A stretch of 64,000 nucleotides of DNA from Hymenobacter sp. BT559 (GTDB lineage Bacteria > Bacteroidota > Bacteroidia > Cytophagales > Hymenobacteraceae): the NCBI RefSeq assembly GCF_017571525.1, contig NZ_JAGETY010000005.1:124001-188000 (forward strand), read 5' to 3'. Below, piece after piece: positions 35,719-44,068 of the stretch; position 1 is the stretch's first letter; each line of letters starts with the position of its first letter. The translations under genes were made by a program, and so were the position numbers. The notes under the pieces were generated by a model. The model saw only the letters and a list, made by a program, of their open reading frames with translations, was not told the DNA's origin and searched no databases.

Positions 35719-36057
35719 ATGAAGCCCGCTACGCCCCTCGTTTTGCTGGAATGCCTGGTTGCCGGCACTTCCCACCGCCCCGAACTTCCCAAGCAGGAAA
35801 AGTCGCTCAAAGTCGGCCAGATGCTCCGTCTCGAGCGCGAAGCCGACAGCAAATACGACGACTGGGCCGTGAAAGTCCACTCAGGCGCGGCCGATGACAA
35901 AGCCAGCATCTGGCTAGGGTACCTGCCCGAAATTCGCAACGAAACCGTGGCCCGCCTGCTCGACGCCGGCTACCCCCTCACCGCCCGGCTAGCCCATAAA
36001 GCCTGGGAAGACGACTGGCTGCACCTCGAAATAGAAGTGCTACTGCCGCGCGAATAA
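35719..36057 (+). CDS. Free-standing HIRAN domain protein
   Basis: A 112-residue protein made of one HIRAN-type domain: LECLVAGTSHR at the start, LRLEREADSKYDDWAVKVH, IWLGYLPEIRNETVARLLDAGYPLTARL, as in the family that binds single-stranded DNA 3' ends in eukaryotic HLTF. Here it is not fused to a helicase or nuclease. It lies 105 bp upstream of ruvB on the same strand, which hints at a DNA repair role, but this is only contextual. Confidence 0.8.
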   Translation: MKPATPLVLLECLVAGTSHRPELPKQEKSLKVGQMLRLEREADSKYDDWAVKVHSGAADDKASIWLGYLPEIRNETVARLLDAGYPLTARLAHKAWEDDWLHLEIEVLLPRE

Positions 36058-36162
36058 CGTTGTTTTAGGCGCCGGCTCGGGAGCTTTTTGCTAACTAAAT
36101 TGGTTAGCCAATTGCCCGTTGCCGACGGGCTGCCGACAACTCTCACCTGACCACTTTCAACC

Positions 36163-37215
36163 ATGCGCGAAGCCTATCTCACCGGCGGCACCGAACATTT
36201 CGATGCCACCGACAAGGACATCGACAAGGCCCTCCGGCCGCTGAGCTTCAGCGACTTTACGGGCCAGGATAAAATTCTGGAAAACCTCAAGGTGTTCGTA
36301 GCCGCCGCCAAGCAGCGCGGCGATGCCCTCGACCACGTGCTGCTGCACGGCCCTCCCGGCCTGGGCAAAACCACGCTCTCGCACATCATTGCCAACGAGC
36401 TGGGCGCGGGCATTAAAATGACCAGCGGCCCGGTGCTCGACAAGCCTAGTGACCTCGCCGGCCTGCTCACGAACCTAGAGCCGCACGACGTGCTCTTCAT
36501 CGACGAGATTCACCGTCTTAACCCCGTGGTGGAGGAGTACCTCTACTCGGCGATGGAAGACTACCGCATCGATATCATGCTCGACTCGGGCCCCAACGCC
36601 CGCTCGGTACAGATTTCGCTGTCGCCCTTTACGCTTATCGGCGCTACTACGCGCTCGGGTATGCTCACGGCGCCGCTGCGGGCGCGCTTCGGCATCTCGG
36701 CTCGCCTGGAGTATTACGACTCGAAGCTGCTGACTACCATTGTGCAGCGCTCGGCCGAAATTCTGCAAACCCCCATTCACGAAGACGCGGCCTACGAGAT
36801 TGCCCGCCGCAGCCGCGGCACGCCCCGCATCGCCAACAACCTGCTGCGCCGCACCCGCGACTTTGCCCAAATCAAAGGTACCGGCACCATCACGGTCGAG
36901 ATCGCGCAGTTCGCCCTGAATGCCCTCGACGTGGACGCCCGCGGCCTCGACGACATGGATAAGCGCATTCTCACCACCATCATCGACAAGTTCAAGGGTG
37001 GCCCGGTGGGTATCAGCACTATTGCCACGGCCTGCGGCGAGGAAGGCGAAACCATTGAGGAAGTTTACGAGCCCTTCCTCATTCAGGAAGGGTATATCAA
37101 GCGCACGGCTAGGGGGCGCGAGGCTACCGAAGCCGCCTATCAGCACCTGGGCCGCCTGCTGCCCCAGCACCTGCGCGGCAACAGTGGCGACTTATTCGGC
37201 GAGATTACCGCGTAG
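36163..37215 (+). CDS. ruvB: Holliday junction branch migration ATPase RuvB
   Basis: A 350-residue AAA+ motor: Walker [11 protein letters not shown] (near residue 65), Walker [25 protein letters not shown], sensor [20 protein letters not shown] and a winged-helix C-terminus ([20 protein letters not shown]). It drives branch migration of Holliday junctions with RuvA. ruvA and ruvC are not adjacent, as is common in Bacteroidota. The first residues ([14 protein letters not shown]) fit the family. Confidence 0.97.
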   Translation: MREAYLTGGTEHFDATDKDIDKALRPLSFSDFTGQDKILENLKVFVAAAKQRGDALDHVLLHGPPGLGKTTLSHIIANELGAGIKMTSGPVLDKPSDLAGLLTNLEPHDVLFIDEIHRLNPVVEEYLYSAMEDYRIDIMLDSGPNARSVQISLSPFTLIGATTRSGMLTAPLRARFGISARLEYYDSKLLTTIVQRSAEILQTPIHEDAAYEIARRSRGTPRIANNLLRRTRDFAQIKGTGTITVEIAQFALNALDVDARGLDDMDKRILTTIIDKFKGGPVGISTIATACGEEGETIEEVYEPFLIQEGYIKRTARGREATEAAYQHLGRLLPQHLRGNSGDLFGEITA

Positions 37216-37296
37216 GTTGTAGCGCGAACTTTATAGTCCGCGTTTCCCTAGCAGTCCTTTTCAACAAAACGCGGACTCCAAAGTCCGCGCTACAAC
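37216..37296. repeat. Family B intergenic hairpin, copy 2
   Basis: GTTGTAGCGCGAACTTTATAGTCCGCG at the left and CGCGGACTCCAAAGTCCGCGCTACAAC at the right pair at GTTGTAGCGCG/CGCGCTACAAC; the inner parts form GGACT/AGTCC stems. It begins directly after the ruvB stop and separates ruvB from queG. Confidence 0.85.
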
Positions 37297-37302
37297 CAAT
37301 CG

Positions 37303-37330
37303 GAACGCGCCGCCCCCAGCGGCGCGTTCT
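37303..37330 (+). terminator. Possible terminator of ruvB
   Basis: GAACGCGCCG pairs with CGGCGCGTTC around a seven-base loop, followed by TTCGTTTCTTC, a weak T-rich run. Confidence 0.5.
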
Positions 37331-37363
37331 TCGTTTCTTCGTGGTTCAATTGCCCGCTAACCC

Positions 37364-38314
37364 ATGTTACTGCACGCCGAATGGACACCCTATATCAAAC
37401 GCCGCGCCGCGGAGCTAGGGTTTATGGCCTGTGGCATTTCCAAGGCTGAATTCTTGGAAGAAGAAGCACCGCGCCTCGAAAACTGGCTTAAGCGCGGCAT
37501 GAACGGCCAAATGGGCTACATGGAAAACCACTTCGATAAGCGCCTCGACCCGCGCCTGCTCGTAGATGGTGCCAAGTCGGTTATCTCGCTGCTGCTCAAC
37601 TACTACCCGCCGGCCGAAGACCAGCAGCCCGACGACACGCTGCAAATTAGCAAGTATGCCTACGGGCGAGACTACCACTTCGTCATCAAAGACAAGCTCA
37701 AAACGCTGCTAGCCGACCTGCAGGCCAATATTGGCGAGGTAGGTGGGCGCTGCTTCGTCGATTCGGCGCCGGTGCTCGACAAGGCTTGGGCGAAGAAAAG
37801 CGGGCTAGGGTGGGTCGGTAAGAACTCGAACCTCATCACGCCGGGCGCGGGCTCTTTTTACTTCATTGCCGAGCTGATAGTAGACGTGGAGCTGGAGTAC
37901 GACGGGGCCATCCGCGACTACTGCGGTACCTGCACCAAGTGCCTCGATGCCTGCCCCACGCAGGCTATCACCGAGCCCTACGTAGTGGATGGTAGCAAGT
38001 GCATCAGCTACTTCACCATCGAGTTGAAGGACCAGCTGATTCCGCAAAATGTGGCGGGGCAGTTCGGCAACTGGGTATTCGGCTGCGACATCTGCCAGGA
38101 CGTGTGCCCCTGGAACCGGTTTTCCAAACCCACGCAGGAACCGCAATTTCAGCCCCATCCGGAGCTGAAACGTCTGTCAGTCAGCGACTGGCAGGAGATT
38201 ACCCACGAAGTTTTTCAGGCGTTGTTCAAGCAGTCGCCCCTCAAGCGCACGGGCTATGAGGGGCTAAAGCGTAACATCCGATTTGTAACTGGGCAGAGCC
38301 AGCTAGGGGGCTAA
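37364..38314 (+). CDS. queG: Epoxyqueuosine reductase
   Basis: A 316-residue iron-sulfur, cobalamin-dependent enzyme of the last step of queuosine synthesis in tRNA. It has the two 4Fe-4S ferredoxin motifs [12 protein letters not shown] (near 188) and [11 protein letters not shown] (near 240), and the N-terminal QueG pattern ([41 protein letters not shown]). Length is in the family range of the short form without the HEAT-like extension. The last four bases overlap the next gene on the opposite strand. Confidence 0.95.
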   Translation: MLLHAEWTPYIKRRAAELGFMACGISKAEFLEEEAPRLENWLKRGMNGQMGYMENHFDKRLDPRLLVDGAKSVISLLLNYYPPAEDQQPDDTLQISKYAYGRDYHFVIKDKLKTLLADLQANIGEVGGRCFVDSAPVLDKAWAKKSGLGWVGKNSNLITPGAGSFYFIAELIVDVELEYDGAIRDYCGTCTKCLDACPTQAITEPYVVDGSKCISYFTIELKDQLIPQNVAGQFGNWVFGCDICQDVCPWNRFSKPTQEPQFQPHPELKRLSVSDWQEITHEVFQALFKQSPLKRTGYEGLKRNIRFVTGQSQLGG

Positions 38315-38520
38315 GCGGCTAGCCTGGGCAACGGGCTATGCTGCGTAAACACGCGCTTTAGTACCCGGCGGTAGAGGCGCGCAAATTGCTGGTAACACCA
38401 CGTTTTGAAGTCCGGCAAATCAGGAGTTTGAACGTGTTTTAGTGCTTTGCGCAACTCCTTTTCAAAGAGTTTTTTACTGAAGCTGACCTTCAGCAAAATC
38501 ATTTTGACGTAGTCTAACAT
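38311..38520 (-). CDS. Small basic protein of unknown function
   Basis: A 69-residue, lysine and arginine-rich, helix-forming protein ([17 protein letters not shown] ... [10 protein letters not shown]), with no signal peptide or known domain. It overlaps the end of queG by four bases in a convergent arrangement. The ATG at 38520 is preferred since residues before it are cysteine- and proline-rich and look non-coding. Support is limited to composition and length. Confidence 0.5.
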   Translation of the reverse strand: MLDYVKMILLKVSFSKKLFEKELRKALKHVQTPDLPDFKTWCYQQFARLYRRVLKRVFTQHSPLPRLAA

Positions 38521-38680
38521 AGCGGGTGGGAGATGGAGAGGGTATAACCTACAGGGTAGCCCTATACGCAATATGCGCCGCTAGGGCTGCCGCACTAGGC
38601 GGTGTCGAAAGAGATTATAAAGATACCAATTGTATTACAATGCATTGCATTATCAAAAAAATAGCTTGCGCCTAGGCATC

Positions 38681-38716
38681 AAAAAGCCCGGCCCTGCCAA
38701 AGCAGAGCCGGGCCTT
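38681..38716 (-). terminator. Rho-independent terminator of the truncated ferritin-like gene
   Basis: On the minus strand AAGGCCCGGCTCTGC pairs with GCAGGGCCGGGCTTTTT. The terminator survives although the gene upstream of it is broken. Confidence 0.8.
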
Positions 38717-38742
38717 AAGGTAAAGCTTGAAGTCAAGCTTAC

Positions 38743-39006
38743 TTAGGCACCGATAAGCGGACCAGCAATAGCCAGTACCTCGGATACCGTTAGGATTTCA
38801 TCAAAGGCGGCAGCGGCGTCTTTTGACGAATATGTAACCCCAGGTGTAGGCACACCGGCCGACGACAGGTCGTAGCTAGCCTGTTTAGTATTGCTTTCCG
38901 GGGTGGCGCCTTGGTAAGGAGCCATACCGTCTAAGTCACGTCGCCATTAATATAGGCAGTTTGCTTACGCATGGTGCGGCTACGGGCCGCGTGGCAAGCT
39001 TCTGCG
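38743..39006 (-). pseudogene. C-terminal remnant of a ferritin-like gene (third cassette copy)
   Basis: Reading leftward, the translation matches the last third of the ferritin-like protein at 41106-41951: EACHAARSRTMRKQTAYINGD corresponds to VEARHAAHIRYMRAQTPWISGNGD, then after a frame change near 38935 GATPESNTKQASYDLSSAGV matches GATPESNVTQAGYNLTAAGV, and FDEILTVSEVLA matches FDEILTKAEVLD. Homology stops sharply near 39006, where AT-rich sequence begins. The two thirds encoding the first metal ligands are missing, and His/Arg changes (EACHAA for EARHAA) show relaxed constraint. Confidence 0.88.
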
Positions 39007-39312
39007 ATAAATTTTTATTCAAATATTAAACGTTGTAATGTCACATTTGGCTATTTTTTGGTGAAGTCAAAGTACATGGAATGGACATTATCAGCTATTT
39101 TTGTAGATTTTATACAAATATTAATAATAAATATAAATAAAATTATAATCACATAAATCATTAATATTTCCTTTCCCAAATATTTTTGTTCGCTTCATTT
39201 GTATAGTTATCTGATTGTGTCTGATAAATATTATATGTGTCAGTATTAATTGGCATTGTTTAGCTATAGGTGCAATCAAAAACATTTTTTTAACAATAAA
39301 AATTTTTGCATC
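39007..39312. other. AT-rich non-coding lead of the foreign-looking gene
   Basis: About 300 bases with strong A/T bias (long TTTAT, AATATTAATA strings), unlike all sequence outside the island. It starts where the ferritin-like remnant stops and leads to the ATG at 39313. No terminal inverted repeats, target duplication or transposase was seen at its left edge. Confidence 0.6.
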
Positions 39313-40974
39313 ATGTCAAAAAAGTCATTTGCATCATTCAACTCTATTAGGCCGTTTGTTGGTACAAAGGCAATGGGTAATTTAATAAAATTACCTTTAA
39401 TTAATGCGTTAAGCGTGAATGCAGCACGGACCGCTATCGTTTTAACTTGTATATGTGCATTGCCATCCTGTCAGAAGGAAGGTAATATTCTTGCTCCTTC
39501 AAAAGGGATAGAATTGTCAGCTAATGAAACGAATACTCTCCAAAAGGACTTTGCAAACATTTTAGCAAAAGCTATACAAGCAGAACCTGGAATTCGACAG
39601 TTATTGAAAGACGAGGCACTTAAACAATTTGATAATGATGATGATGTACTTTATTCCATTGTCAAAGATAAGATAATCGGCAAGGATGAGTCTTTTAGGG
39701 ATGCATTAATAAAATATTCCAGTGCTGAAAAATTGTCGTATATAGAGGCAAAAATGCCTTTATTAACAATATTTGTACCTACTTTACCTAGTGGCTTTTC
39801 GCCGAAAATGTGGGACGCCAACAAACAGATACCTGTAATAGCCGTTAGCCTTAGAGTAGATAATAATGTGCCTTATTACGGCCAAAATGGAGAACAAGGA
39901 ATAATAAAACCAGGGCAAACTCCTGCTTTTCCTATTCTAGTTGTTAAACAAAACGAGCGGGTAATTGCTGAATTAAGCGGTGGAAATGCTGAAAAAGAAA
40001 ATGTCTCACTTCAATTTTATAATGAAGCAGGCATTATTTTTAAATTTATTGATAAATCTTTTGACAATGTTCATACAACACTTTCTAGTACTAAAGCTGA
40101 ACCTGGAGCAGGGAGGTCTAGGCATGCAAGCGTAAGTGAAATAGACCAAATAAATACAGATGCTTATCTTTTCAATGGACCAGACCCGAATGTGCAATGG
40201 CAAAGAGATTGGATATATTATCAGATAAGTGATGACCTAACTGCCTCAAGACCCTATGTTTATCCTACTGGTAACCCACCAACTAATAGAGGGTCATTCG
40301 ATAGGAATTATATTGAGTCTATACGTTCTATGAAATTTAGTGCTGATGCTTTTTATAAAATGTCTGACCAGACTGAAGACCCAGGCATTAAAACACAAAC
40401 TACAACACCTGGTAGTCCTTGGACTGAAGGGAGATTTGAGATTAGGATTTCGCTGCTTACCAATGCAAAAAATAGTGTTGGGTCCGAGTATAAAAGAATA
40501 ATTTCAGTAAATCCTGCGGATATATATGATGTTAACTATAATTATAGTGGATATGGATTTTATACGTTTTCGTCTATTACCCCAAAAGAACTTAGGCCAA
40601 ATGTTGACCTACTTCCGTGGGATTTATACAATTATGGCTCCGTATGGAAATTCGTTTTTTATGAAACCGATGTCTCTGGCACAACGGCTTATAACACTTC
40701 AAATAGTTCAACTTATGGTGCCAACTTCGATGTGTCTGCTGGCATAACAACAAAAACTAGTGCAAAATTTGGAGCTTCCTTTTCTACAACTAGTACTGCC
40801 TCCTATACTTTAACCACTTCTTTAGGGGATGACTTTTTAGGCGAATCTGTATTGTCTTTTGATAGACCCGTTGTAAAATCAGGTAGCTATGTAAACGGAT
40901 ATGATACCAATGAAATAGATACTGGTGGTACTTATGGTTACTTATCGCTTAGCGTTGAGGCTATAAGATATTAA
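39313..40974 (+). CDS. AT-rich predicted lipoprotein of unknown function with a Ser/Thr-rich C-terminal region
   Basis: A 553-residue protein, foreign by composition: low GC and AT-rich codons (TTA, ATA, AAA, AGA) in a GC-rich genome. A long N-terminal part (about 45 residues) leads to a hydrophobic segment TAIVLTCICALPSC, a lipobox with the lipid-bearing Cys. No known domain is recognised in the mature protein. Residues about 470-520 (FDVSAGITTKTSAKFGASF, TTSTASYTLTTSLGDD) alternate Ser/Thr with hydrophobic residues, like amphipathic beta-hairpins of aerolysin-type pore formers, a loose pattern only. The gene is flanked by a ferritin-like remnant and a perfect 40-bp inverted repeat. Confidence 0.82.
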   Translation: MSKKSFASFNSIRPFVGTKAMGNLIKLPLINALSVNAARTAIVLTCICALPSCQKEGNILAPSKGIELSANETNTLQKDFANILAKAIQAEPGIRQLLKDEALKQFDNDDDVLYSIVKDKIIGKDESFRDALIKYSSAEKLSYIEAKMPLLTIFVPTLPSGFSPKMWDANKQIPVIAVSLRVDNNVPYYGQNGEQGIIKPGQTPAFPILVVKQNERVIAELSGGNAEKENVSLQFYNEAGIIFKFIDKSFDNVHTTLSSTKAEPGAGRSRHASVSEIDQINTDAYLFNGPDPNVQWQRDWIYYQISDDLTASRPYVYPTGNPPTNRGSFDRNYIESIRSMKFSADAFYKMSDQTEDPGIKTQTTTPGSPWTEGRFEIRISLLTNAKNSVGSEYKRIISVNPADIYDVNYNYSGYGFYTFSSITPKELRPNVDLLPWDLYNYGSVWKFVFYETDVSGTTAYNTSNSSTYGANFDVSAGITTKTSAKFGASFSTTSTASYTLTTSLGDDFLGESVLSFDRPVVKSGSYVNGYDTNEIDTGGTYGYLSLSVEAIRY

Positions 40975-41016
40975 AAAAAGTTTTTGATATAATTTATCAG
41001 CTATTGTATTTAACAA

Positions 41017-41102
41017 TTTTATCTGGACGGTAATAGGGCAACAAAAAACCGCTTAGAAGTAACTAAGCGGTTTTTTGTTGCCCTATTACCGTCCAGATAA
41101 AA
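41017..41102. repeat. Perfect 40-bp inverted repeat, probable bidirectional terminator
   Basis: Each 40-base arm (41017-41056 and 41063-41102) is the exact complement of the other around AAGTAA. The core AAAAAACCGCTTAG / CTAAGCGGTTTTTT is a classic two-way terminator; the outer 20 bases (ending CGTCCAGATAAAA) extend the stem far beyond what termination needs. It lies between the end of the foreign lipoprotein gene and the end of a ferritin-like gene. Confidence 0.95.
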
Positions 41103-41105
41103 CTG

Positions 41106-41951
41106 TTATTGGACTAGTCCACCAGCGCGCGAGGCGTCCAGTACCTCAGCTTTGGTTAGAATTTCGTCGAAAGCCGCAGCGGCATCGGCTGCCGAATAAG
41201 TGACACCGGCAGTAGGTACGCCAGCAGCCGTGAGGTTATAGCCAGCCTGCGTAACATTGCTTTCAGGAGTAGCGCCAGTATAGGCCGCGTTCGAGTCAAG
41301 GTCGCCATTGCCCGAAATCCAGGGCGTTTGAGCCCGCATATAGCGAATGTGTGCTGCGTGACGAGCTTCTACTGAGTGAATACGAAGAGCCGATTCGAGC
41401 GGGTTAATGGAACCTACACCAGTGATATTTACATCACCAATACCTTGCAGGTCGGTAGCACGGCCTTTGTAAGCACGTACCCCTGTGTCTTCTAACAACT
41501 GAGCAACCTGAAGTTGGGCGGCAAAAGAAGTTAGAGTAGCAAAAGTGCTAGATTTAAAAGCGACACCTGTAACAGGTGTGCCATTGATACCTTTCACCAC
41601 AGTGGTAAGCAGGTTCACGTGGGCAGTTTCGTGTTTACTAATTTGATTAATAGCTGCTTGCTGGGCTGCCGTAGCAGTGGCGAACAAGGGGGATGCCTTT
41701 ACCTTGTTGTAAAAATCAGCTTCTAGTAACTCGAGGGTTAAGGCATAGTTGAAAATTTCAACCGGGTCGCCAGCATTGGTGCCAGCGTAGGCCTTTTGGA
41801 AGAAAGAGGCTAGCAGCACCGGCGTAGCGGCCAGGGCCGAGCGCTTGGCTACAGTGCCGAGCGAAGAAAAAACAGCACGGCGGGAATCCAGACGGTCAAA
41901 TACATCGGGGTCAACTTCCGACAGCTGGTTCAGGATATTCAGGAAATTCAT
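41106..41951 (-). CDS. Ferritin-like domain protein, type B (copy 1)
   Basis: A 281-residue exported four-helix protein. The N-terminus SRRAVFSSLGTVAKRSALAATPVLLASFF has a twin-arginine export look. The di-iron ligands are visible: the Glu in LELLEADFY (helix 1), ExxH in KHETAHVNLL (helix 2), a Glu in QLLEDTGVRAY (helix 3) and ExxH in HSVEARHAAHIR (helix 4). This is the Ferritin_2-type family, found in desiccation-associated proteins. It lies 30 bp after the type A gene on the same strand, so the two form a cassette repeated at 43-44.9 kb. It could store iron or scavenge peroxide in the periplasm. Confidence 0.9.
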   Translation of the reverse strand: MNFLNILNQLSEVDPDVFDRLDSRRAVFSSLGTVAKRSALAATPVLLASFFQKAYAGTNAGDPVEIFNYALTLELLEADFYNKVKASPLFATATAAQQAAINQISKHETAHVNLLTTVVKGINGTPVTGVAFKSSTFATLTSFAAQLQVAQLLEDTGVRAYKGRATDLQGIGDVNITGVGSINPLESALRIHSVEARHAAHIRYMRAQTPWISGNGDLDSNAAYTGATPESNVTQAGYNLTAAGVPTAGVTYSAADAAAAFDEILTKAEVLDASRAGGLVQ

Positions 41952-41981
41952 GGCTAGGGATAGATTGCAAGTGGAAAAGAA

Positions 41982-42716
41982 CTATTTGCCGACCTGGCTG
42001 GCGTCGAGGCGCTGGGTGATGTAGGTCTGAGCGACCGAAATAACATCGACAGGCGTCATCGACTTGTCGAGGCCTGTGCTAGCATCCACTTGGTCATCGG
42101 CGGCAAACGAGCCGGGCGTAATGAGGTCGCGGATATAGGCCGCGTGGCGCGCTTCTACTGATACAATCTTGCCGGCCACCGTCAGGTAGGTAGGGCCGTT
42201 GGGGTCCGACGCCGAGATGAGCTTGCCGGCGCCGTTATAGGCAGCTACCCCCAGGTCTTCAAACGCCTTGGCAGCGCCAAGCACCGAGGAGCGCGAAGTA
42301 AACGTGATGCTGCTAAAATTGGGCGTCAGGTCCATTAGCGGCGTGGCTTTGGCCACGTTGATAATGGCGGCCTTCAAAAAGTCGCGGTGCAGGGCTTCGT
42401 GGGCAGCTACTTGCTGAAAATAAGCCAGTTCACCGGTTTGGAAGTCGGTAGCAGGAGTCTTTACCACTTGCGCATAGAAAGCTGCTTCGAGCTGCTCCAG
42501 CGCATAGGCATAGTTGAGCACGCTCAGGTTGCCATTGCCCAGGCTTACCATACCGGGCTCCGAGTCGCTTTTGCTGCAGCCTGCCAGCACGAGGGCCGTG
42601 GCGCCGGCCGTAGCACCGGCATACATAAAAAACGAACGACGCTTGATGGGCGTGTAGAGGGGCTGCTCTACTCGCGGCTCTTGCAAGAGCAAATCAGAGT
42701 TTTGGTTGGTTGCCAT
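41982..42716 (-). CDS. Ferritin-like domain lipoprotein, type A (copy 1)
   Basis: A 244-residue protein. A twin-arginine motif (KRRSFFMYAGATAGATALVLAGC) ends in a lipobox, so it should be exported folded by Tat and then lipid-anchored. The four-helix domain follows: LEQLEAAFYAQVV, HEALHRDFLKAAI, AFEDLGVAAYNG and VSVEARHAAYIRDL, with the expected Glu and ExxH metal ligands. The preceding 22 residues (NQNSDLLLQEPRVEQPLYTP) form a leader before the Tat motif. Upstream gene of a two-gene cassette with the type B protein. Confidence 0.9.
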   Translation of the reverse strand: MATNQNSDLLLQEPRVEQPLYTPIKRRSFFMYAGATAGATALVLAGCSKSDSEPGMVSLGNGNLSVLNYAYALEQLEAAFYAQVVKTPATDFQTGELAYFQQVAAHEALHRDFLKAAIINVAKATPLMDLTPNFSSITFTSRSSVLGAAKAFEDLGVAAYNGAGKLISASDPNGPTYLTVAGKIVSVEARHAAYIRDLITPGSFAADDQVDASTGLDKSMTPVDVISVAQTYITQRLDASQVGK

Positions 42717-43018
42717 AAAAGGAAAAGGGAAAAAAGTAATTGCCGGGGCTGCGGCTCTATACGGCTGCTACTATTGTTCAGGTTACTTTGATTATTTATT
42801 TTGCCTGAATTAGTTTAGCAACGCATACTGCCGGCCTGTACGCTAGGGGGAGAAAAACGATGTAGCTAGCCCCAAAGCAAAAGCGCCACGCTCCATGTAC
42901 GGAGCGTGGCGCTAACTTGGATTCTGCGCGCTTAAAAATTAAGCGTTCAGCTAAGCTTGTAAAGCATTCGGCGAGTAGCCTGGGCTTGTATTTTCAGGTA
43001 GTGTCTTAGCGGCAACGC
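42717..43018. other. Gap between the two ferritin-like cassettes
   Basis: It holds a terminator (42877-42913) for the type B gene at 43019-44029 and a probable promoter region for the type A gene at 42716. No ORF of its own is supported. Confidence 0.6.
42877..42913 (-). terminator. Rho-independent terminator of the second ferritin-like cassette
   Basis: AGCGCCACGCTCC and GGAGCGTGGCGCT are perfect 13-bp arms; on the minus strand TTTTGCTTT follows. Confidence 0.85.
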
Positions 43019-44029
43019 TTAGCTAAACAAGCCCTTGGCTTTCCCGGCTGCTGAGGTAAACATCAAGGCAATGCTCTTAACGGTAGCCGCATCGAGCGGC
43101 TCGTCGAAGGCCTCCGAAACGGCCGCAGCCGTGTAGGTACTGTTAATAGTCGTCAGGTTTACACCGGCTTGCGATACATTGTCGTCGCCAGGATAATAAG
43201 TATCAGCGGCTTTGGGGTCGGCGCCGGTAGCGGGCGTGCCGGGGCCGTACACCTTGCTGGCGGGCTGGCTGCCATCGGGGGCCTTGGGGCCACCACCATC
43301 AACGAGGCTAATCCAGCTTTTAGGAGCATCGGTATAAGGCGCCACAGCCGGGGCCCCGGCCGAGCCAAGCATATTGGCTACGATAGCGCGCCGCACGCTG
43401 CGAAAGTGCGAGTTATGGCGAGCCTCCACCGAGTGAATATTGAGGGCAGCTTCTAGGATGTCTTTGGTCGCCGCAGTATTCAGCACCGGAGCGCCGCCTT
43501 TGTAGGCCCGCTGGCCGGTATCGGAGAAAGCCTGGCCGGCCGCAAAAAACAACGCGCCGTTTGCGTTGCCCATTGCGCCGGGCAGGAGCGCATTTTTCAT
43601 CGGGCCGTTGCCCGAGCCACTACCACCCGAGTAGTCGAAGTCAGTAACAAGGTAGGAAGGTGCCGACGAGCCTAGTACGCCACGCAGCGCATTGATATGC
43701 CCGGCTTCGTCGTTGCGAATAGTCGTAACGCCGTTCACTTCCGACGGTGGTATCAACCCGCTGATACCAAGGGCGGTATTGTAGAAATGATACTCCAGGT
43801 ATTCGAGCTGCAATGCCAGCGTGAGTACTGCCTGCACAGGAGCCGTCAGCGTGGCGCTTTGGCCATAAGCGCGGTTGAAAAATGAGGCTAGCACGGCAGG
43901 CACAGCGGCGGCGGTTACTTTCTGGCCGGCATTGCCGAGGTATTTGAACACCCGGCGACGCGGGTTAATGCGGTCGAGAAACTCAGGGTCGGCTTTCTCT
44001 AAGTCAGAGAAAAGTTGAAAAAAATCCAT
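43019..44029 (-). CDS. Ferritin-like domain protein, type B (copy 2)
   Basis: A 336-residue paralog of the 41106-41951 protein, 55 residues longer. It has NPRRRVFKYLGNAGQKVTAAAVPAVLASFF at the N-terminus (Tat-like), then LEYLEYHFYNTAL, NDEAGHINALRGVL, FSDTGQRAYKGGAP and HSVEARHNSHFRSVRR. The second helix motif reads DEAGH rather than HETAH, so the ExxH spacing is retained with a Glu and His. Extra length is in Gly/Ser/Pro-rich loops (GSGSGNGP, GGPKAPDGSQ). It lies 39 bp after its type A partner. Confidence 0.9.
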   Translation of the reverse strand: MDFFQLFSDLEKADPEFLDRINPRRRVFKYLGNAGQKVTAAAVPAVLASFFNRAYGQSATLTAPVQAVLTLALQLEYLEYHFYNTALGISGLIPPSEVNGVTTIRNDEAGHINALRGVLGSSAPSYLVTDFDYSGGSGSGNGPMKNALLPGAMGNANGALFFAAGQAFSDTGQRAYKGGAPVLNTAATKDILEAALNIHSVEARHNSHFRSVRRAIVANMLGSAGAPAVAPYTDAPKSWISLVDGGGPKAPDGSQPASKVYGPGTPATGADPKAADTYYPGDDNVSQAGVNLTTINSTYTAAAVSEAFDEPLDAATVKSIALMFTSAAGKAKGLFS

Positions 44030-44068
44030 AACAAGGCAAATAATTACTAGTGAATGACAATGCGACGA

